Shown here: one piece after another, positions 27,591 through 36,164 of the stretch
Layout: every line of letters starts with the position of its first letter
Numbering within the stretch: position 1 is the stretch's first letter
Assembly: GCA_017938645.1 (NCBI GenBank)
Contig: JAGBBE010000196.1
Span: 1-58,120 of the forward strand
DNA from: Clostridia bacterium
GTDB lineage: Bacteria; Bacillota_A; Clostridia; Christensenellales; Aristaeellaceae
Length of the DNA: 58,120 nucleotides
Direction of reading: 5' to 3'
Position numbers and translations under genes: made by a program
Notes under the pieces: generated by a model
Told to the model about the DNA's origin: nothing
The model's database searches: none
What the model saw: the letters and a program-made list of their open reading frames with translations, nothing else

Positions 27591-28484
27591 ATGAAGGGTA
27601 TTATTCTGGCCGGCGGTGCAGGCACCCGTCTGTATCCCCTTACCATGGTCACCTCCAAGCAGCTCTTGCCCATCTATGACAAGCCCATGATCTATTACCC
27701 GCTGTCCACGCTGATGCTGGCGGGTATTCGCGACATTCTGATCATTTCCACTCCCACCGATACGCCCCGCTTCCGCGACCTGCTGGGCGACGGCAGCCAG
27801 TACGGCATCCAGCTCAGCTATGCCGTGCAGCCCTCTCCCGACGGACTGGCTCAGGCGTTCCTTATCGGCGAGGAATTCATCGGCGACGAGCCCTGCGCCA
27901 TGGTTCTGGGCGACAACATCTTCTACGGCAACGGCTTCGGCCGCATGCTTCTGGAAGCCGCACAGAACGCCGAGGAAGGTCAGGCCACCATCTTCGGTTA
28001 CTACGTCAACGACCCCGAGCGCTTCGGCATTGTGGAGTTCGACGAAAACGGCAAGGTGCTTTCCGTTGAGGAAAAGCCCAAGAACCCCAAGAGCAACTAC
28101 TGCATCACGGGTTTGTATTTCTATCCCAAGGGCGTCAGCGCCATGGCGCACGATGTAAAGCCCTCCGCCCGCGGCGAGCTGGAAATTACCACGCTCAACG
28201 ACATGTACCTGAAGCAGGGCAATCTCTGCGCCAAGGTCATGGGACGCGGCTTTGCGTGGCTGGATACCGGCACCATGGACAGCCTCATCGACGCCGCCAA
28301 CTTTGTGCAGCTCATTGAGAAGCGCCAGTCGGTCAAGATTGCCGCTCTGGAGGAAATCGCCTACCAGAAGAAGTGGATCGACAAAGAAACGCTGCTCAAG
28401 TCCGCTGAGCGCTACGGCAAGTCTCCCTACGGCGAGCATCTCAAGCGTGTGGCCGAGGGCAAGTACCTGTACGACAAGAAATGA
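27591..28484 (+). CDS. rfbA: Glucose-1-phosphate thymidylyltransferase
   Basis: A 297-residue nucleotidyltransferase that makes dTDP-glucose from glucose-1-phosphate and dTTP. The pyrophosphorylase signature [16 protein letters not shown] and the [18 protein letters not shown] segment are intact, with LGDNIFYG and the Asp-rich [12 protein letters not shown] region. The start is ATG at 27591 behind GAAAGGAG. rfbB follows after 42 bases. These are the first two steps toward dTDP-rhamnose or another dTDP-sugar; the later rfbC and rfbD genes are not in the window. Confidence 0.95.
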   Translation: MKGIILAGGAGTRLYPLTMVTSKQLLPIYDKPMIYYPLSTLMLAGIRDILIISTPTDTPRFRDLLGDGSQYGIQLSYAVQPSPDGLAQAFLIGEEFIGDEPCAMVLGDNIFYGNGFGRMLLEAAQNAEEGQATIFGYYVNDPERFGIVEFDENGKVLSVEEKPKNPKSNYCITGLYFYPKGVSAMAHDVKPSARGELEITTLNDMYLKQGNLCAKVMGRGFAWLDTGTMDSLIDAANFVQLIEKRQSVKIAALEEIAYQKKWIDKETLLKSAERYGKSPYGEHLKRVAEGKYLYDKK

Positions 28485-28526
28485 GGGCTTCGCCCATTCC
28501 TTCAACAAGGAAAAGGAGATAGATCA

Positions 28527-29546
28527 ATGACCATTATCGTTACCGGCGGCGCCGGATTTATCGGTTCCAACTTTATTTTCTATATTCTTGAAAAGCATCC
28601 CGAGGACCGCGTGATCTGTCTGGACAAGCTGACCTATGCCGGCAATCTGTCGACCCTCGCGCCTGTGATGGATAACCCCAACTTCCGCTTCGTCAAGGCT
28701 GACATCTGCGACCGCGAGGCCGTGTTCAAGCTGTTTGAAGAGGAGCATCCCGACATCGTGGTCAACTTTGCCGCCGAAAGCCATGTTGACCGCTCCATTG
28801 AGGATCCCGGCGTGTTCCTGCGCACCAACATTCTGGGCACGCAGGTCATGATGGACGCCTGCCGCAAGTACGGCATCACCCGCTATCATCAGGTGTCCAC
28901 CGACGAGGTCTACGGCGACCTGCCGCTCGACCGTCCCGACCTGTTCTTCACCGAGGAAACGCCCATCCATACCTCTTCCCCCTACTCCGCCTCCAAGGCC
29001 AGCGCCGACCTGCTGGTGCTCGCGTATCACCGTACCTTCGGCCTGCCGGTTACCATCAGCCGCTGCTCCAACAACTACGGCCCCTATCACTTCCCGGAGA
29101 AGCTGATCCCGCTGATGATCGCCAACTGCCTCAACGACAAGCCCCTGCCCGTATACGGCGAAGGCCTGAACGTGCGCGACTGGCTGTATGTGGAGGATCA
29201 CTGCAAGGCCATCGACCTGATCATCCGCATGGGCCGCGTGGGCGAGGTGTACAACATCGGCGGCCACAACGAGATGCGCAACATCGACATCGTCAAGCTC
29301 ATCTGCAAGGCGCTGGGCAAGCCTGAAAGCCTCATTACCTACGTCACCGACCGCAAGGGTCATGACATGCGCTATGCCATCGATCCCACCAAGATCCATT
29401 CCGAGCTGGGCTGGCTGCCGGAAACCATGTTCAAGGACGGCATCCAGAAGACCATCCAGTGGTACCTGGACAACCGCGAGTGGTGGGAAACCATCATCTC
29501 CGGCGAATATCAGGACTACTACGAAAAGATGTACGCCAACCGCTGA
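28527..29546 (+). CDS. rfbB: dTDP-glucose 4,6-dehydratase
   Basis: A 339-residue extended short-chain dehydrogenase. The NAD loop is VTGGAGFIGSNF, the active-site region is STDEVYGDLP, the catalytic Tyr-Lys pair is in SPYSASKASADL, and the substrate-binding SRCSNNYGPYHFPEKLIPLMI is complete. It converts dTDP-glucose to dTDP-4-keto-6-deoxyglucose. It is co-transcribed with rfbA and ends at a strong terminator. Confidence 0.96.
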   Translation: MTIIVTGGAGFIGSNFIFYILEKHPEDRVICLDKLTYAGNLSTLAPVMDNPNFRFVKADICDREAVFKLFEEEHPDIVVNFAAESHVDRSIEDPGVFLRTNILGTQVMMDACRKYGITRYHQVSTDEVYGDLPLDRPDLFFTEETPIHTSSPYSASKASADLLVLAYHRTFGLPVTISRCSNNYGPYHFPEKLIPLMIANCLNDKPLPVYGEGLNVRDWLYVEDHCKAIDLIIRMGRVGEVYNIGGHNEMRNIDIVKLICKALGKPESLITYVTDRKGHDMRYAIDPTKIHSELGWLPETMFKDGIQKTIQWYLDNREWWETIISGEYQDYYEKMYANR

Positions 29547-29560
29547 TTCGTGTCTTTCAC

Positions 29561-29588
29561 GGCCTGTCCTTACAGGACAGGCCTTTTT
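29561..29588 (+). terminator. Terminator after rfbB
   Basis: Perfect 10-base stem GGCCTGTCCT / AGGACAGGCC with loop TAC, then TTTTT. Confidence 0.9.
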
Positions 29589-29607
29589 CAGTACAGGAGG
29601 GCCGTTT

Positions 29608-31434
29608 ATGGAACTTTGGGATGCCTATGACAAGGATGGAAACCTGACTGGTCAGACACTCGTGCGAGGAGATCCTGTTCCTGACGGGCTGTATCATCTG
29701 GTATGCGACGTGCTGGTGCGTCACACGGACGGCACCTTCCTGCTGATGCAGCGCGATCCAAACAAGGAGACGTGGCCGGGCGTGTTTGAGGCCACCGCAG
29801 GCGGATCCGCCGTTCAGGGCGAGGAGCCGCTGGAGGCAGCCAGACGCGAACTGTACGAGGAAACAGGCATCAGCCGCGGCACGTTCAGTCCGCTGTTCTG
29901 CGACGTGGGACGGCATGCCATCTACCGCGGATACCTGTGCGAAACCGACTGGCCCAAGGACCAGATCACTCTGCAGGAAGGCGAAACCGTATCATACCGG
30001 TGGGTGACGATGGACGAGATGCGCCAGCTGATGGAGATCCGTCCGCACAAGATCGTGATTCAGCCCGGCGTGCAGGCATGGATGAACGGCGCGGAGGCTC
30101 CTGTGTATCCGCAAAGCAGCAAAATCCAGTGGGCGACGCGCACGCTGGAGGCGGACGGCGTGATTGCGCACAAGGGCACGCGACGTCCCGTATGGCATCT
30201 TGCGCCGCAGGCCAACTGGATGAACGATCCCAACGGTCTGATTTACTCCGGCGGAAAATACCACGCCTTCTGGCAGTGCAATCCTTTTGCGCCCAAATGG
30301 GACACCATGCACTGGGCGCATGCCGTGAGTGCGGATCTGATCCACTGGGAGTATCTGCCCGTGGCGCTTGCGCCCGATCAGCCCTATGACGACGGCGCAG
30401 GCGGCGGATGTTTTTCCGGCAGCGCCATCGAGAAGGACGGGAAGATTCTCCTTCTCTACACCGGCGTGAAGGATGGCCGTCAGCATCAGTGTCTGGCCAT
30501 GTCGGACGACGGTATTCACTTTGACAAATATGTGGGCAACCCCGTGATTCCCGCACCGCCCGAGGGTCATTCCTCCGACTTCCGCGATCCCTGTATCGTC
30601 GAGCACGACGGAAGCTATTACCTGATTGTAGGTTCCTCCATCGGCGGAGCCAACGAAGGCGGCGAGGGCTGCGTGCTGTGCTACCGCTCGCCTGATCTTG
30701 TCAACTGGACGTATCTGGGCATCGCAGCGCGCTCCGGCGGACAGTACGGCACCATGTGGGAATGCCCGGATCTGTTCAGGCTCGGCGGCAAATGGGTGCT
30801 CGGCTTCTGTCCGATGTATATGGGAGAGACAATCACCTGCTACTTCGTGGGCAAGATGGACTTCGAAACCGGCGTCTTCACCAAGGAAGCCGAGGGTACC
30901 TTTGATATGGGCTGGGAATACTATGCGCCGCAAACCTTCCGTCACACCGGCAGCCGACGCATTCAGATGGGCTGGCAGGGTCACTGGGACTGGATGCCCT
31001 TTGCCTGTGCGCCGGACACCATGGCTGAGGGCTGGCGCTGGAGCATGGCGCTTCCGCGCGAGCTGTGGCTGGACGAGACCCTGCGTATCCGTCAAAAGCC
31101 TGTGGATGCCATTTTGCAGGAAGCGCCTCTAAACGGCGCCTATATGCATACCATGACCGTGGATGGCTGCGTCACCCTCTGGCCGCGCGGTACAGAAGGC
31201 GAGCACATGTACATCCGGGTCGATGCGCCTGCGCACCGGCTGGAAATTGCCCGCCGTCTGCCCTCGCAGGCCGAATGGGATGTGCGCACAGCGCAGCTTG
31301 TAAGCGCTGCGCCTGATCTGACCATCATCGCCGACCGTCACAGCGTGGAGGTTTTTGCCGACGAAGGCCGTCTCGCATTCTCTTCCTGCGACAATCTTCC
31401 CGGCGGCGGTCTCATTGTGAAGAAGGACGCATAA
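29608..31434 (+). CDS. Nudix hydrolase - GH32 beta-fructofuranosidase fusion protein
   Basis: One uninterrupted frame encodes 608 residues in two parts. Residues 1-160 are a Nudix domain resembling the YfcD/IPP-isomerase-like group (MELWDAYDKDGNLTG start) with an exact Nudix box at 66-88 (G-x5-E-x7-REL-x-EE-x-GI). Residues about 190-608 are a GH32 glycosidase: the nucleophile is Asp207 in WMNDPNG, the transition-state Asp327 in FRDP, the acid/base Glu385 in WECPDLF, followed by a C-terminal beta-sandwich. GH32 enzymes cut sucrose, inulin or levan; no signal peptide is seen, so it acts inside the cell. The linker (about 160-190) has no start codon with a ribosome site. AGGAGG precedes the ATG. 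No fructose transporter or kinase is adjacent. Confidence 0.88.
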   Translation: MELWDAYDKDGNLTGQTLVRGDPVPDGLYHLVCDVLVRHTDGTFLLMQRDPNKETWPGVFEATAGGSAVQGEEPLEAARRELYEETGISRGTFSPLFCDVGRHAIYRGYLCETDWPKDQITLQEGETVSYRWVTMDEMRQLMEIRPHKIVIQPGVQAWMNGAEAPVYPQSSKIQWATRTLEADGVIAHKGTRRPVWHLAPQANWMNDPNGLIYSGGKYHAFWQCNPFAPKWDTMHWAHAVSADLIHWEYLPVALAPDQPYDDGAGGGCFSGSAIEKDGKILLLYTGVKDGRQHQCLAMSDDGIHFDKYVGNPVIPAPPEGHSSDFRDPCIVEHDGSYYLIVGSSIGGANEGGEGCVLCYRSPDLVNWTYLGIAARSGGQYGTMWECPDLFRLGGKWVLGFCPMYMGETITCYFVGKMDFETGVFTKEAEGTFDMGWEYYAPQTFRHTGSRRIQMGWQGHWDWMPFACAPDTMAEGWRWSMALPRELWLDETLRIRQKPVDAILQEAPLNGAYMHTMTVDGCVTLWPRGTEGEHMYIRVDAPAHRLEIARRLPSQAEWDVRTAQLVSAAPDLTIIADRHSVEVFADEGRLAFSSCDNLPGGGLIVKKDA

Positions 31435-31477
31435 AATAGAGTACTCCCCCGCAACGATTCCTCAAGGAGGGCGGCTG

Positions 31478-31732
31478 ATGACGCTCAGCGAGCTGCGCAC
31501 CAAAGAGGTGATCGACGTACACGACGGCAGGCGGCTGGGCCGCGTAATGGACATTGAGTTCTGCACCCAGTCCGCCCGGGTTACGGCGCTGGTTGTGCCG
31601 GCGGAAACTTCGTTTATCCAGAGTCTTCGCGGCGAAAAATGCGGCATCGTGATCCCGTGGGATCAGATCTGCCGGATCGGCGACGACGTCATCCTCGTTT
31701 CCACACAGGAGGGCAAGGCACAAACGTGGTAA
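31478..31732 (+). CDS. YlmC/YmxH family PRC-barrel protein (sporulation-associated)
   Basis: An 84-residue single-domain protein. The N-terminal LSELRTKEVIDVHDGRRLGRV and the core VIPWDQICRIGDDVILV match the YlmC/YmxH family, a PRC-barrel-like fold found in spore formers. The start follows CAAGGAGG. It stands just upstream of the nrdR promoter. The biochemical role of this family is not established. Confidence 0.8.
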   Translation: MTLSELRTKEVIDVHDGRRLGRVMDIEFCTQSARVTALVVPAETSFIQSLRGEKCGIVIPWDQICRIGDDVILVSTQEGKAQTW

Positions 31733-31738
31733 AAATTC

Positions 31739-31767
31739 TTGCGCCCGGCACATAAAATTGCTATAAT
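31739..31767 (+). promoter_or_regulatory. Sigma-A promoter of nrdR-dapF
   Basis: TTGCGC (31739-31744), 17-base spacer, TATAAT (31762-31767). It begins right after the stop of the YmxH-like gene. Confidence 0.7.
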
Positions 31768-31805
31768 GAGCCCAGTCTTTTCATGATACAAAGGAGGAAC
31801 GCCGT

Positions 31806-32282
31806 ATGCGTTGCCAGCACTGCGGTTATCTGGACAGCAAGGTCATCGATTCCCGTCCCACGGAGGAAGGCAGCGCCATCCGCCGCCGCCGCGAATGTCT
31901 GCACTGCGGCCGCCGTTTCACCACCTACGAAAAGATCGAGACCTCGCCGGTCATGATCGTGAAAAAGGACATGCGCCGCGAGCCGTTCAATCCCGACAAG
32001 ATCAAGCGCGGCATTCTGCACGCCTGCCAGAAGCGTCCCGTGAGCGTAACCGATGTGGACGCGATCGTAGAGAAGGTGGAAAAGCTGGTGCACTCCGCCG
32101 CCGAGGGCGAGTTTTCCTCGCGCCTCATCGGCGAAGCGGTGATGGACGAGCTCAAACTTCTCGACGAGGTGGCCTATGTGCGCTTTGCCTCGGTCTACCG
32201 CCAGTTTACCGATGTAAGCAGCTTCATGGACGAGCTCAACAAGCTTGTTCTGGAAGGCAAATCGCGTCAGGTCAGCGAGTAA
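31806..32282 (+). CDS. nrdR: Transcriptional repressor NrdR
   Basis: A 158-residue regulator with an N-terminal zinc ribbon (MRCQHCGY, then CLHCGRRFTTYE, giving two CxxC pairs) and an ATP-cone domain (VMIVKKDMRREPFNPDKIKRGI onward). It senses ATP/dATP and represses ribonucleotide reductase genes. Length is typical. No ribonucleotide reductase gene is in the window. dapF follows after 22 bases. Confidence 0.96.
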   Translation: MRCQHCGYLDSKVIDSRPTEEGSAIRRRRECLHCGRRFTTYEKIETSPVMIVKKDMRREPFNPDKIKRGILHACQKRPVSVTDVDAIVEKVEKLVHSAAEGEFSSRLIGEAVMDELKLLDEVAYVRFASVYRQFTDVSSFMDELNKLVLEGKSRQVSE

Positions 32283-32304
32283 CAGTTCGAAAGCAGGTGT
32301 CACG

Positions 32305-33144
32305 ATGCGCTTTACCAAAATGGAAGGCCTCGGAAACGACTACGTATATATCAACGCCTTTGAAGAAACCGTCGAAGATCCCTCCGCGCTGGCCGTGCGC
32401 ATGAGCCGTCAGCATTTCGGCTGCGGATCCGACGGCCTGATTCTGATCAAGCCCGGCAAAATCGCCGAGTTTGAAATGGAGATGTACAACAACGACGGCA
32501 GCTATTCCGAAATGTGCGGCAACGGCATCCGCTGCGTGGCCAAGTACTGTCACGACCGCGGGCTTACGGACAAGACGGAATTCACCATTGAATCCGGCGG
32601 ACAGGTCAAGGTGATGCACCTCAACCTCGCTCCCGACGGCACCACCCAGAGCGTCCGCGTGGACATGGGCATTCCCGAGCTGGACGGTACAAAGATTCCC
32701 TCCAGGGCCTCCGGCTGCCCCGTCATCGGCCACAAGATCGATCTGAACGGCAAAACGTACGCCTTCACGCTGGTCAGCATGGGCAATCCGCATGCGGTGT
32801 GCTTTGTGGACAATCCCGACACTGCGCCTGTCACCACCGACGGCCCCGTGCTGGAATGCCATCCCGATTTTCCGCAGAAGGCGAACATCGAGTTTGTGCA
32901 GATCATCAGCCGCACCCATGCCCGCATGCGCGTGTGGGAGCGCGGCACCGGCGAGACCCTCGCCTGCGGCACTGGCGCATGCGCCGTGCTGGTGGCCTGT
33001 GCGCTCAATGGTTTCTGTGAGCGCGAAGCGGACATCGATCTGCCCGGCGGCACGCTGCACATCAAGTGGGATGAAAATGACAACCACGTTTATATGACCG
33101 GCCCCGCCACCTTTGTATATGACGGTGTCTGGCTCAAAGACTAA
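32305..33144 (+). CDS. dapF: Diaminopimelate epimerase
   Basis: A 279-residue enzyme that interconverts LL- and meso-diaminopimelate for lysine and peptidoglycan synthesis. Both catalytic Cys are visible: MCGNGIRC and ACGTGACA. The N-terminal KMEGLGNDYVYI and MGNPHAV are typical. The start at 32305 (MRFTKM) was chosen over a longer frame that overlaps nrdR. It ends the nrdR unit at a terminator. Confidence 0.95.
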   Translation: MRFTKMEGLGNDYVYINAFEETVEDPSALAVRMSRQHFGCGSDGLILIKPGKIAEFEMEMYNNDGSYSEMCGNGIRCVAKYCHDRGLTDKTEFTIESGGQVKVMHLNLAPDGTTQSVRVDMGIPELDGTKIPSRASGCPVIGHKIDLNGKTYAFTLVSMGNPHAVCFVDNPDTAPVTTDGPVLECHPDFPQKANIEFVQIISRTHARMRVWERGTGETLACGTGACAVLVACALNGFCEREADIDLPGGTLHIKWDENDNHVYMTGPATFVYDGVWLKD

Positions 33145-33151
33145 TCTCTTT

Positions 33152-33177
33152 CCCTGCCTTTTCAGGCGGGGTTTTTT
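33152..33177 (+). terminator. Terminator after dapF
   Basis: Stem CCCTGCC / GGCGGGG (one T-G pair) with a six-base loop, then TTTTTT. Confidence 0.85.
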
Positions 33178-33188
33178 CGTTTTTTCCC

Positions 33189-33217
33189 TTTACAAAGCTG
33201 TCCTGCTGCGCTATCAT
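33189..33217 (+). promoter_or_regulatory. Sigma-A-like promoter of the oxidoreductase pair
   Basis: TTTACA (33189-33194), 17-base spacer, TATCAT (33212-33217), about 50 bases before the start codon. Confidence 0.65.
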
Positions 33218-33265
33218 TCACATACAGAGTATTTCCTCACAACCGCATACAAGGAGGCACAACCC

Positions 33266-34324
33266 ATGGCCAAAATCAAGGTAGGTATTATCGGCTGCGG
33301 CACCATTGCCAACGGCGCTCATATTCCCGCGTATATGAAAAACGAAGAGGTTGAAATTGCGTATTTCTGCGACATCATCCCCGAGCGTGCTGAAAAGGCC
33401 GTGAAGGATTACGGCTGCGGCAAGGCCGTGGTTGATTATCACGACGTGATCAGCGATCCCGAAGTCGCCGCCGTGTCCGTGTGCACGCCCAACAAGGCGC
33501 ACACCCAGATCACCATCGACGCGCTGAAGGCCGGCAAGCACGTGCTGTGCGAAAAGCCCGCCGCCCGCACCTATGCCGAGGTGCAGGAAATGCAGAAGAC
33601 TGCCGAAGAATGCGGCAAAATCCTCAACATCGGCGTGGTCAACCGTTTCAATGACGCCGTCAACAAGATCCGCGAGCTCATCCAGAAGGGTGAACTGGGC
33701 GATGTGTTCCATGTCTATGTCAGCTTCCGCTCCCACCGCTCCATCCCGGGTCTCGGCGGCGCTTTCACCGACAACGCCATTGCTGGCGGCGGCGTGCTGA
33801 TCGACTGGGGCGTTCACTTCCTGGATATCGTTATGTACTGCACCGGCGATCCCGTGGCCAAGACCGTGTCCAGCGAATCCTTCTGCCGTTTGGGCAAGGA
33901 CATGAAGGACTATGCTTTCGTCGATATGTGGGCCGGTCCGCCGAAGTACGACGGCGTGTATGACGTGGAAGACTCCATCACCGGCGTGATTCGCACCGAC
34001 GGTCCGGTCATCACCTTCCAGGGCGCATGGGCGCAGAACATCGGCGAGCGCGAAATGTACATCGACTTCATGGGCGACAAGGGCGGCATCCGCCTGCAGT
34101 ACGGCGCGGACTTCATCAAGTACGGCGTGCAGGATGGCATGCTCACCAAGACCTCCTACCAGTTCCCCACCGAAAACATGTTCGAACGAGAAATCAATGA
34201 ATTCGTCCGCAGCGTTCAGACTGGCGAAAAGCTGCCCTCCCACATTGACGTAACCATCAAGACCGCCAAGATCATGGAAGGCATCTACGAATCCGCCAAA
34301 CTGCACAAGGAAGTTGAGCTGTAA
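33266..34324 (+). CDS. Gfo/Idh/MocA family oxidoreductase
   Basis: A 352-residue NAD(P)-dependent dehydrogenase of the sugar/inositol dehydrogenase superfamily. The Rossmann loop is VGIIGCGTIANG, the nicotinamide-site motif is HVLCEKPAA, and the C-terminal alpha/beta domain contains GGGVLIDWGVHFLD with the catalytic-type Asp/His. AAGGAGG precedes ATG 33266; the longer frame upstream runs through the promoter. The sugar substrate is not identifiable. The next gene, 12 bases on, is a divergent member of the same superfamily. Confidence 0.9.
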   Translation: MAKIKVGIIGCGTIANGAHIPAYMKNEEVEIAYFCDIIPERAEKAVKDYGCGKAVVDYHDVISDPEVAAVSVCTPNKAHTQITIDALKAGKHVLCEKPAARTYAEVQEMQKTAEECGKILNIGVVNRFNDAVNKIRELIQKGELGDVFHVYVSFRSHRSIPGLGGAFTDNAIAGGGVLIDWGVHFLDIVMYCTGDPVAKTVSSESFCRLGKDMKDYAFVDMWAGPPKYDGVYDVEDSITGVIRTDGPVITFQGAWAQNIGEREMYIDFMGDKGGIRLQYGADFIKYGVQDGMLTKTSYQFPTENMFEREINEFVRSVQTGEKLPSHIDVTIKTAKIMEGIYESAKLHKEVEL

Positions 34325-34336
34325 AGGAGAACGCTT

Positions 34337-35179
34337 ATGGCCATCAAGGTTGGTTTGATCGACTACTATCTCGACGAGTGGCATGCCAATAACTATCCGC
34401 AGTTTTTCCGTGATTGGGCTCCTCAGCTGGAAGCGGCTTATGCCTGGGCCAAGATTGATTCTCCCTTGCCCGGCGGAATGACCTCCAGAGAATGGGAAAA
34501 GAAAACCGGCGTTGCGGTGCTTGATACCATGGAGGAAGTAATCGAACGCTCCGACGTGCTCATCGTGCTCTCTCCCGACAACCCCGAAATGCACGAGGAG
34601 CTGTGCGCGCTGCCGCTGAAGTCCGGCAAGCGCACCTACATCGACAAAACCTTTGCCGAAACCAAAGAAAGTGCTGAGCGGATCTTTGCCATGGCCAAAG
34701 CAGGAAACACGCCCTGCTATTCCACCTCCGCGCTGTTCTTCGCCAAGGAGTATCAGCCCATTTACGAGAAGGAGCCCGTTGTTATCGACAGCTGCGGCCC
34801 GGGCCTGTTCCCCATCTACTCCATCCATCAGCTGGAGCCCATCGTGGCGATGTTCAAAGGTGCAAAACCGGTTCGCGCCATGAGCGTCGGCGACAGGGAA
34901 CATCCCATGACGGTGATTGAATTTGAAGGCGGAAAGCGCGCCAAAATCGCCACTTTTGAACCCGGCGGATGCTTCCTGATGCATGTTTCCTGCGCCGACA
35001 AGAGCTTCGAAACGGTGCAGGCCGGCTGGGACTTCTGGGCAGGTTTTACCAGAGAGCTGGCGGTATTCTTTGAAACCGGAAAGATTCCGGTGCCGCACGA
35101 GAACACTCTGAGCGTCATCACCGCCCGCGAAATTGCGATCAAAGCGCTTGACAAGCCCTTTGAGTGGATTTACGCATAA
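34337..35179 (+). CDS. Divergent Gfo/Idh/MocA-like protein lacking the glycine-rich NAD loop
   Basis: A 280-residue protein coupled to the preceding dehydrogenase. The first strand reads VGLIDYYLDEWHANNYP, where a GxGxxG loop would be expected. A Rossmann-like layout follows (SDVLIVLSPDNPEMHEEL, TYIDKTFAET in place of the EKP motif). The C-terminal part has the beta-sheet pattern of the superfamily. It may bind a sugar or the partner enzyme without using NAD in the usual way, or use a diverged site. The ribosome site is AAAGGAG. The function is inferred only from fold and neighbour. Confidence 0.7.
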   Translation: MAIKVGLIDYYLDEWHANNYPQFFRDWAPQLEAAYAWAKIDSPLPGGMTSREWEKKTGVAVLDTMEEVIERSDVLIVLSPDNPEMHEELCALPLKSGKRTYIDKTFAETKESAERIFAMAKAGNTPCYSTSALFFAKEYQPIYEKEPVVIDSCGPGLFPIYSIHQLEPIVAMFKGAKPVRAMSVGDREHPMTVIEFEGGKRAKIATFEPGGCFLMHVSCADKSFETVQAGWDFWAGFTRELAVFFETGKIPVPHENTLSVITAREIAIKALDKPFEWIYA

Positions 35180-35184
35180 CCAAC

Positions 35185-35223
35185 AAAAAACTTCCGCAGC
35201 GTTCATTCTGCGGAAGTTTTTTC
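35185..35223 (+). terminator. Bidirectional terminator between oxidoreductase and patatin genes
   Basis: Stem AAAAAACTTCCGCAG with its complement CTGCGGAAGTTTTTT, eight-base loop. The T-tract works on either strand, serving the convergent genes. Confidence 0.92.
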
Positions 35224-35224
35224 G

Positions 35225-36067
35225 TTATGCCAGAAAGGCCCTGATTTCATTCAGTTTTTCCCGTCCAGCCTCGCGCCCGAGCTCATACACCGCGCGCATT
35301 TTGTCGGGATCATGCTCTACCCGGCCGATGTCCAGCTTTTCCTTCGGACGGATCACCAGTGCTGCGCCTTCCTTTTCGCGCTGCTTCACATAAGCAACGG
35401 CCTCATTGTAATTGACATGACGGTTTGCCAGCGTATCGACCATTTTCGGATATTTACGCAGCATCAGCCGCATCAATCCAAGTCCCGAGGAAGGCACCTT
35501 CACAAAACCCTCCGGCTGGGTCAGAATGACCACGTTACGTTCAAAGCCGCGCTCCTCAAATGCCCTGAGCGGAATGGAATCAGCAATGCCGCCGTCCAGA
35601 TATCCCCGGCCTTCCAGCTCCACCACGCGCGAAACCAGCGGCATGGAGGCCGAAGCCCGGATCCAATCCGAGCATTCATCGCCCGCGCGGTCAACGCGGC
35701 GGTAGTGCGGCAAACCGGTTTCCACATCGGTCACAACCACCCAGAAGCTCATGGGATTGCGGTTGAAGGTCTCGTTATCAAAGGGATCCAGTTTATTGGG
35801 CAGATCGCGGTAGCAGAACTTTGCGCCGAACAGGTCGCCGGTCAGAAGCATCGAGCGGAAGCTGCAATAGCGCCAGTCGCGGCTGTAACGGGTGTTATAG
35901 CGAATCACACGGCCACTCTGCCGCGACTTGAAATTACAGCCGAAAGCTGCGCCCGCCGACACGCCGATCGCGCCGTCAAACCGGATGTCCGCCTCCAGAA
36001 GCATATCCAGCACGCCTGCGGTGAACAATCCCCGCATCGCGCCGCCCTCCAGCACCAGTCCTGTCAT
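35225..36067 (-). CDS. Patatin-like phospholipase family protein
   Basis: A 280-residue serine acyl hydrolase with the patatin Ser-Asp dyad: oxyanion loop EGGAMRGLFTAG, nucleophile elbow GVSAGA and Asp in YLDGGIADS. The group resembles YjjU-type patatins. No signal peptide is seen. The start chosen is ATG 36067, six bases after AAGGG; an ATG six bases upstream is also possible. It probably hydrolyses phospholipids or other acyl esters; the natural substrate is unknown. Confidence 0.86.
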   Translation of the reverse strand: MTGLVLEGGAMRGLFTAGVLDMLLEADIRFDGAIGVSAGAAFGCNFKSRQSGRVIRYNTRYSRDWRYCSFRSMLLTGDLFGAKFCYRDLPNKLDPFDNETFNRNPMSFWVVVTDVETGLPHYRRVDRAGDECSDWIRASASMPLVSRVVELEGRGYLDGGIADSIPLRAFEERGFERNVVILTQPEGFVKVPSSGLGLMRLMLRKYPKMVDTLANRHVNYNEAVAYVKQREKEGAALVIRPKEKLDIGRVEHDPDKMRAVYELGREAGREKLNEIRAFLA

Positions 36068-36110
36068 GGTCATCCCTTCTTTCGCCGCACAGTATACCAC
36101 ATTTCATGCA

Positions 36111-36139
36111 TTGTTTTCCAGCCTCAGATGTGCTATTCT
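36111..36139 (+). promoter_or_regulatory. Possible sigma-A promoter of rarA
   Basis: TTGTTT (36111-36116), 17-base spacer, TATTCT (36134-36139), 25 bases before the rarA start. Match is moderate. Confidence 0.45.
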
Positions 36140-36164
36140 GTGCGTATGGAAAGGAGTCCATGCC

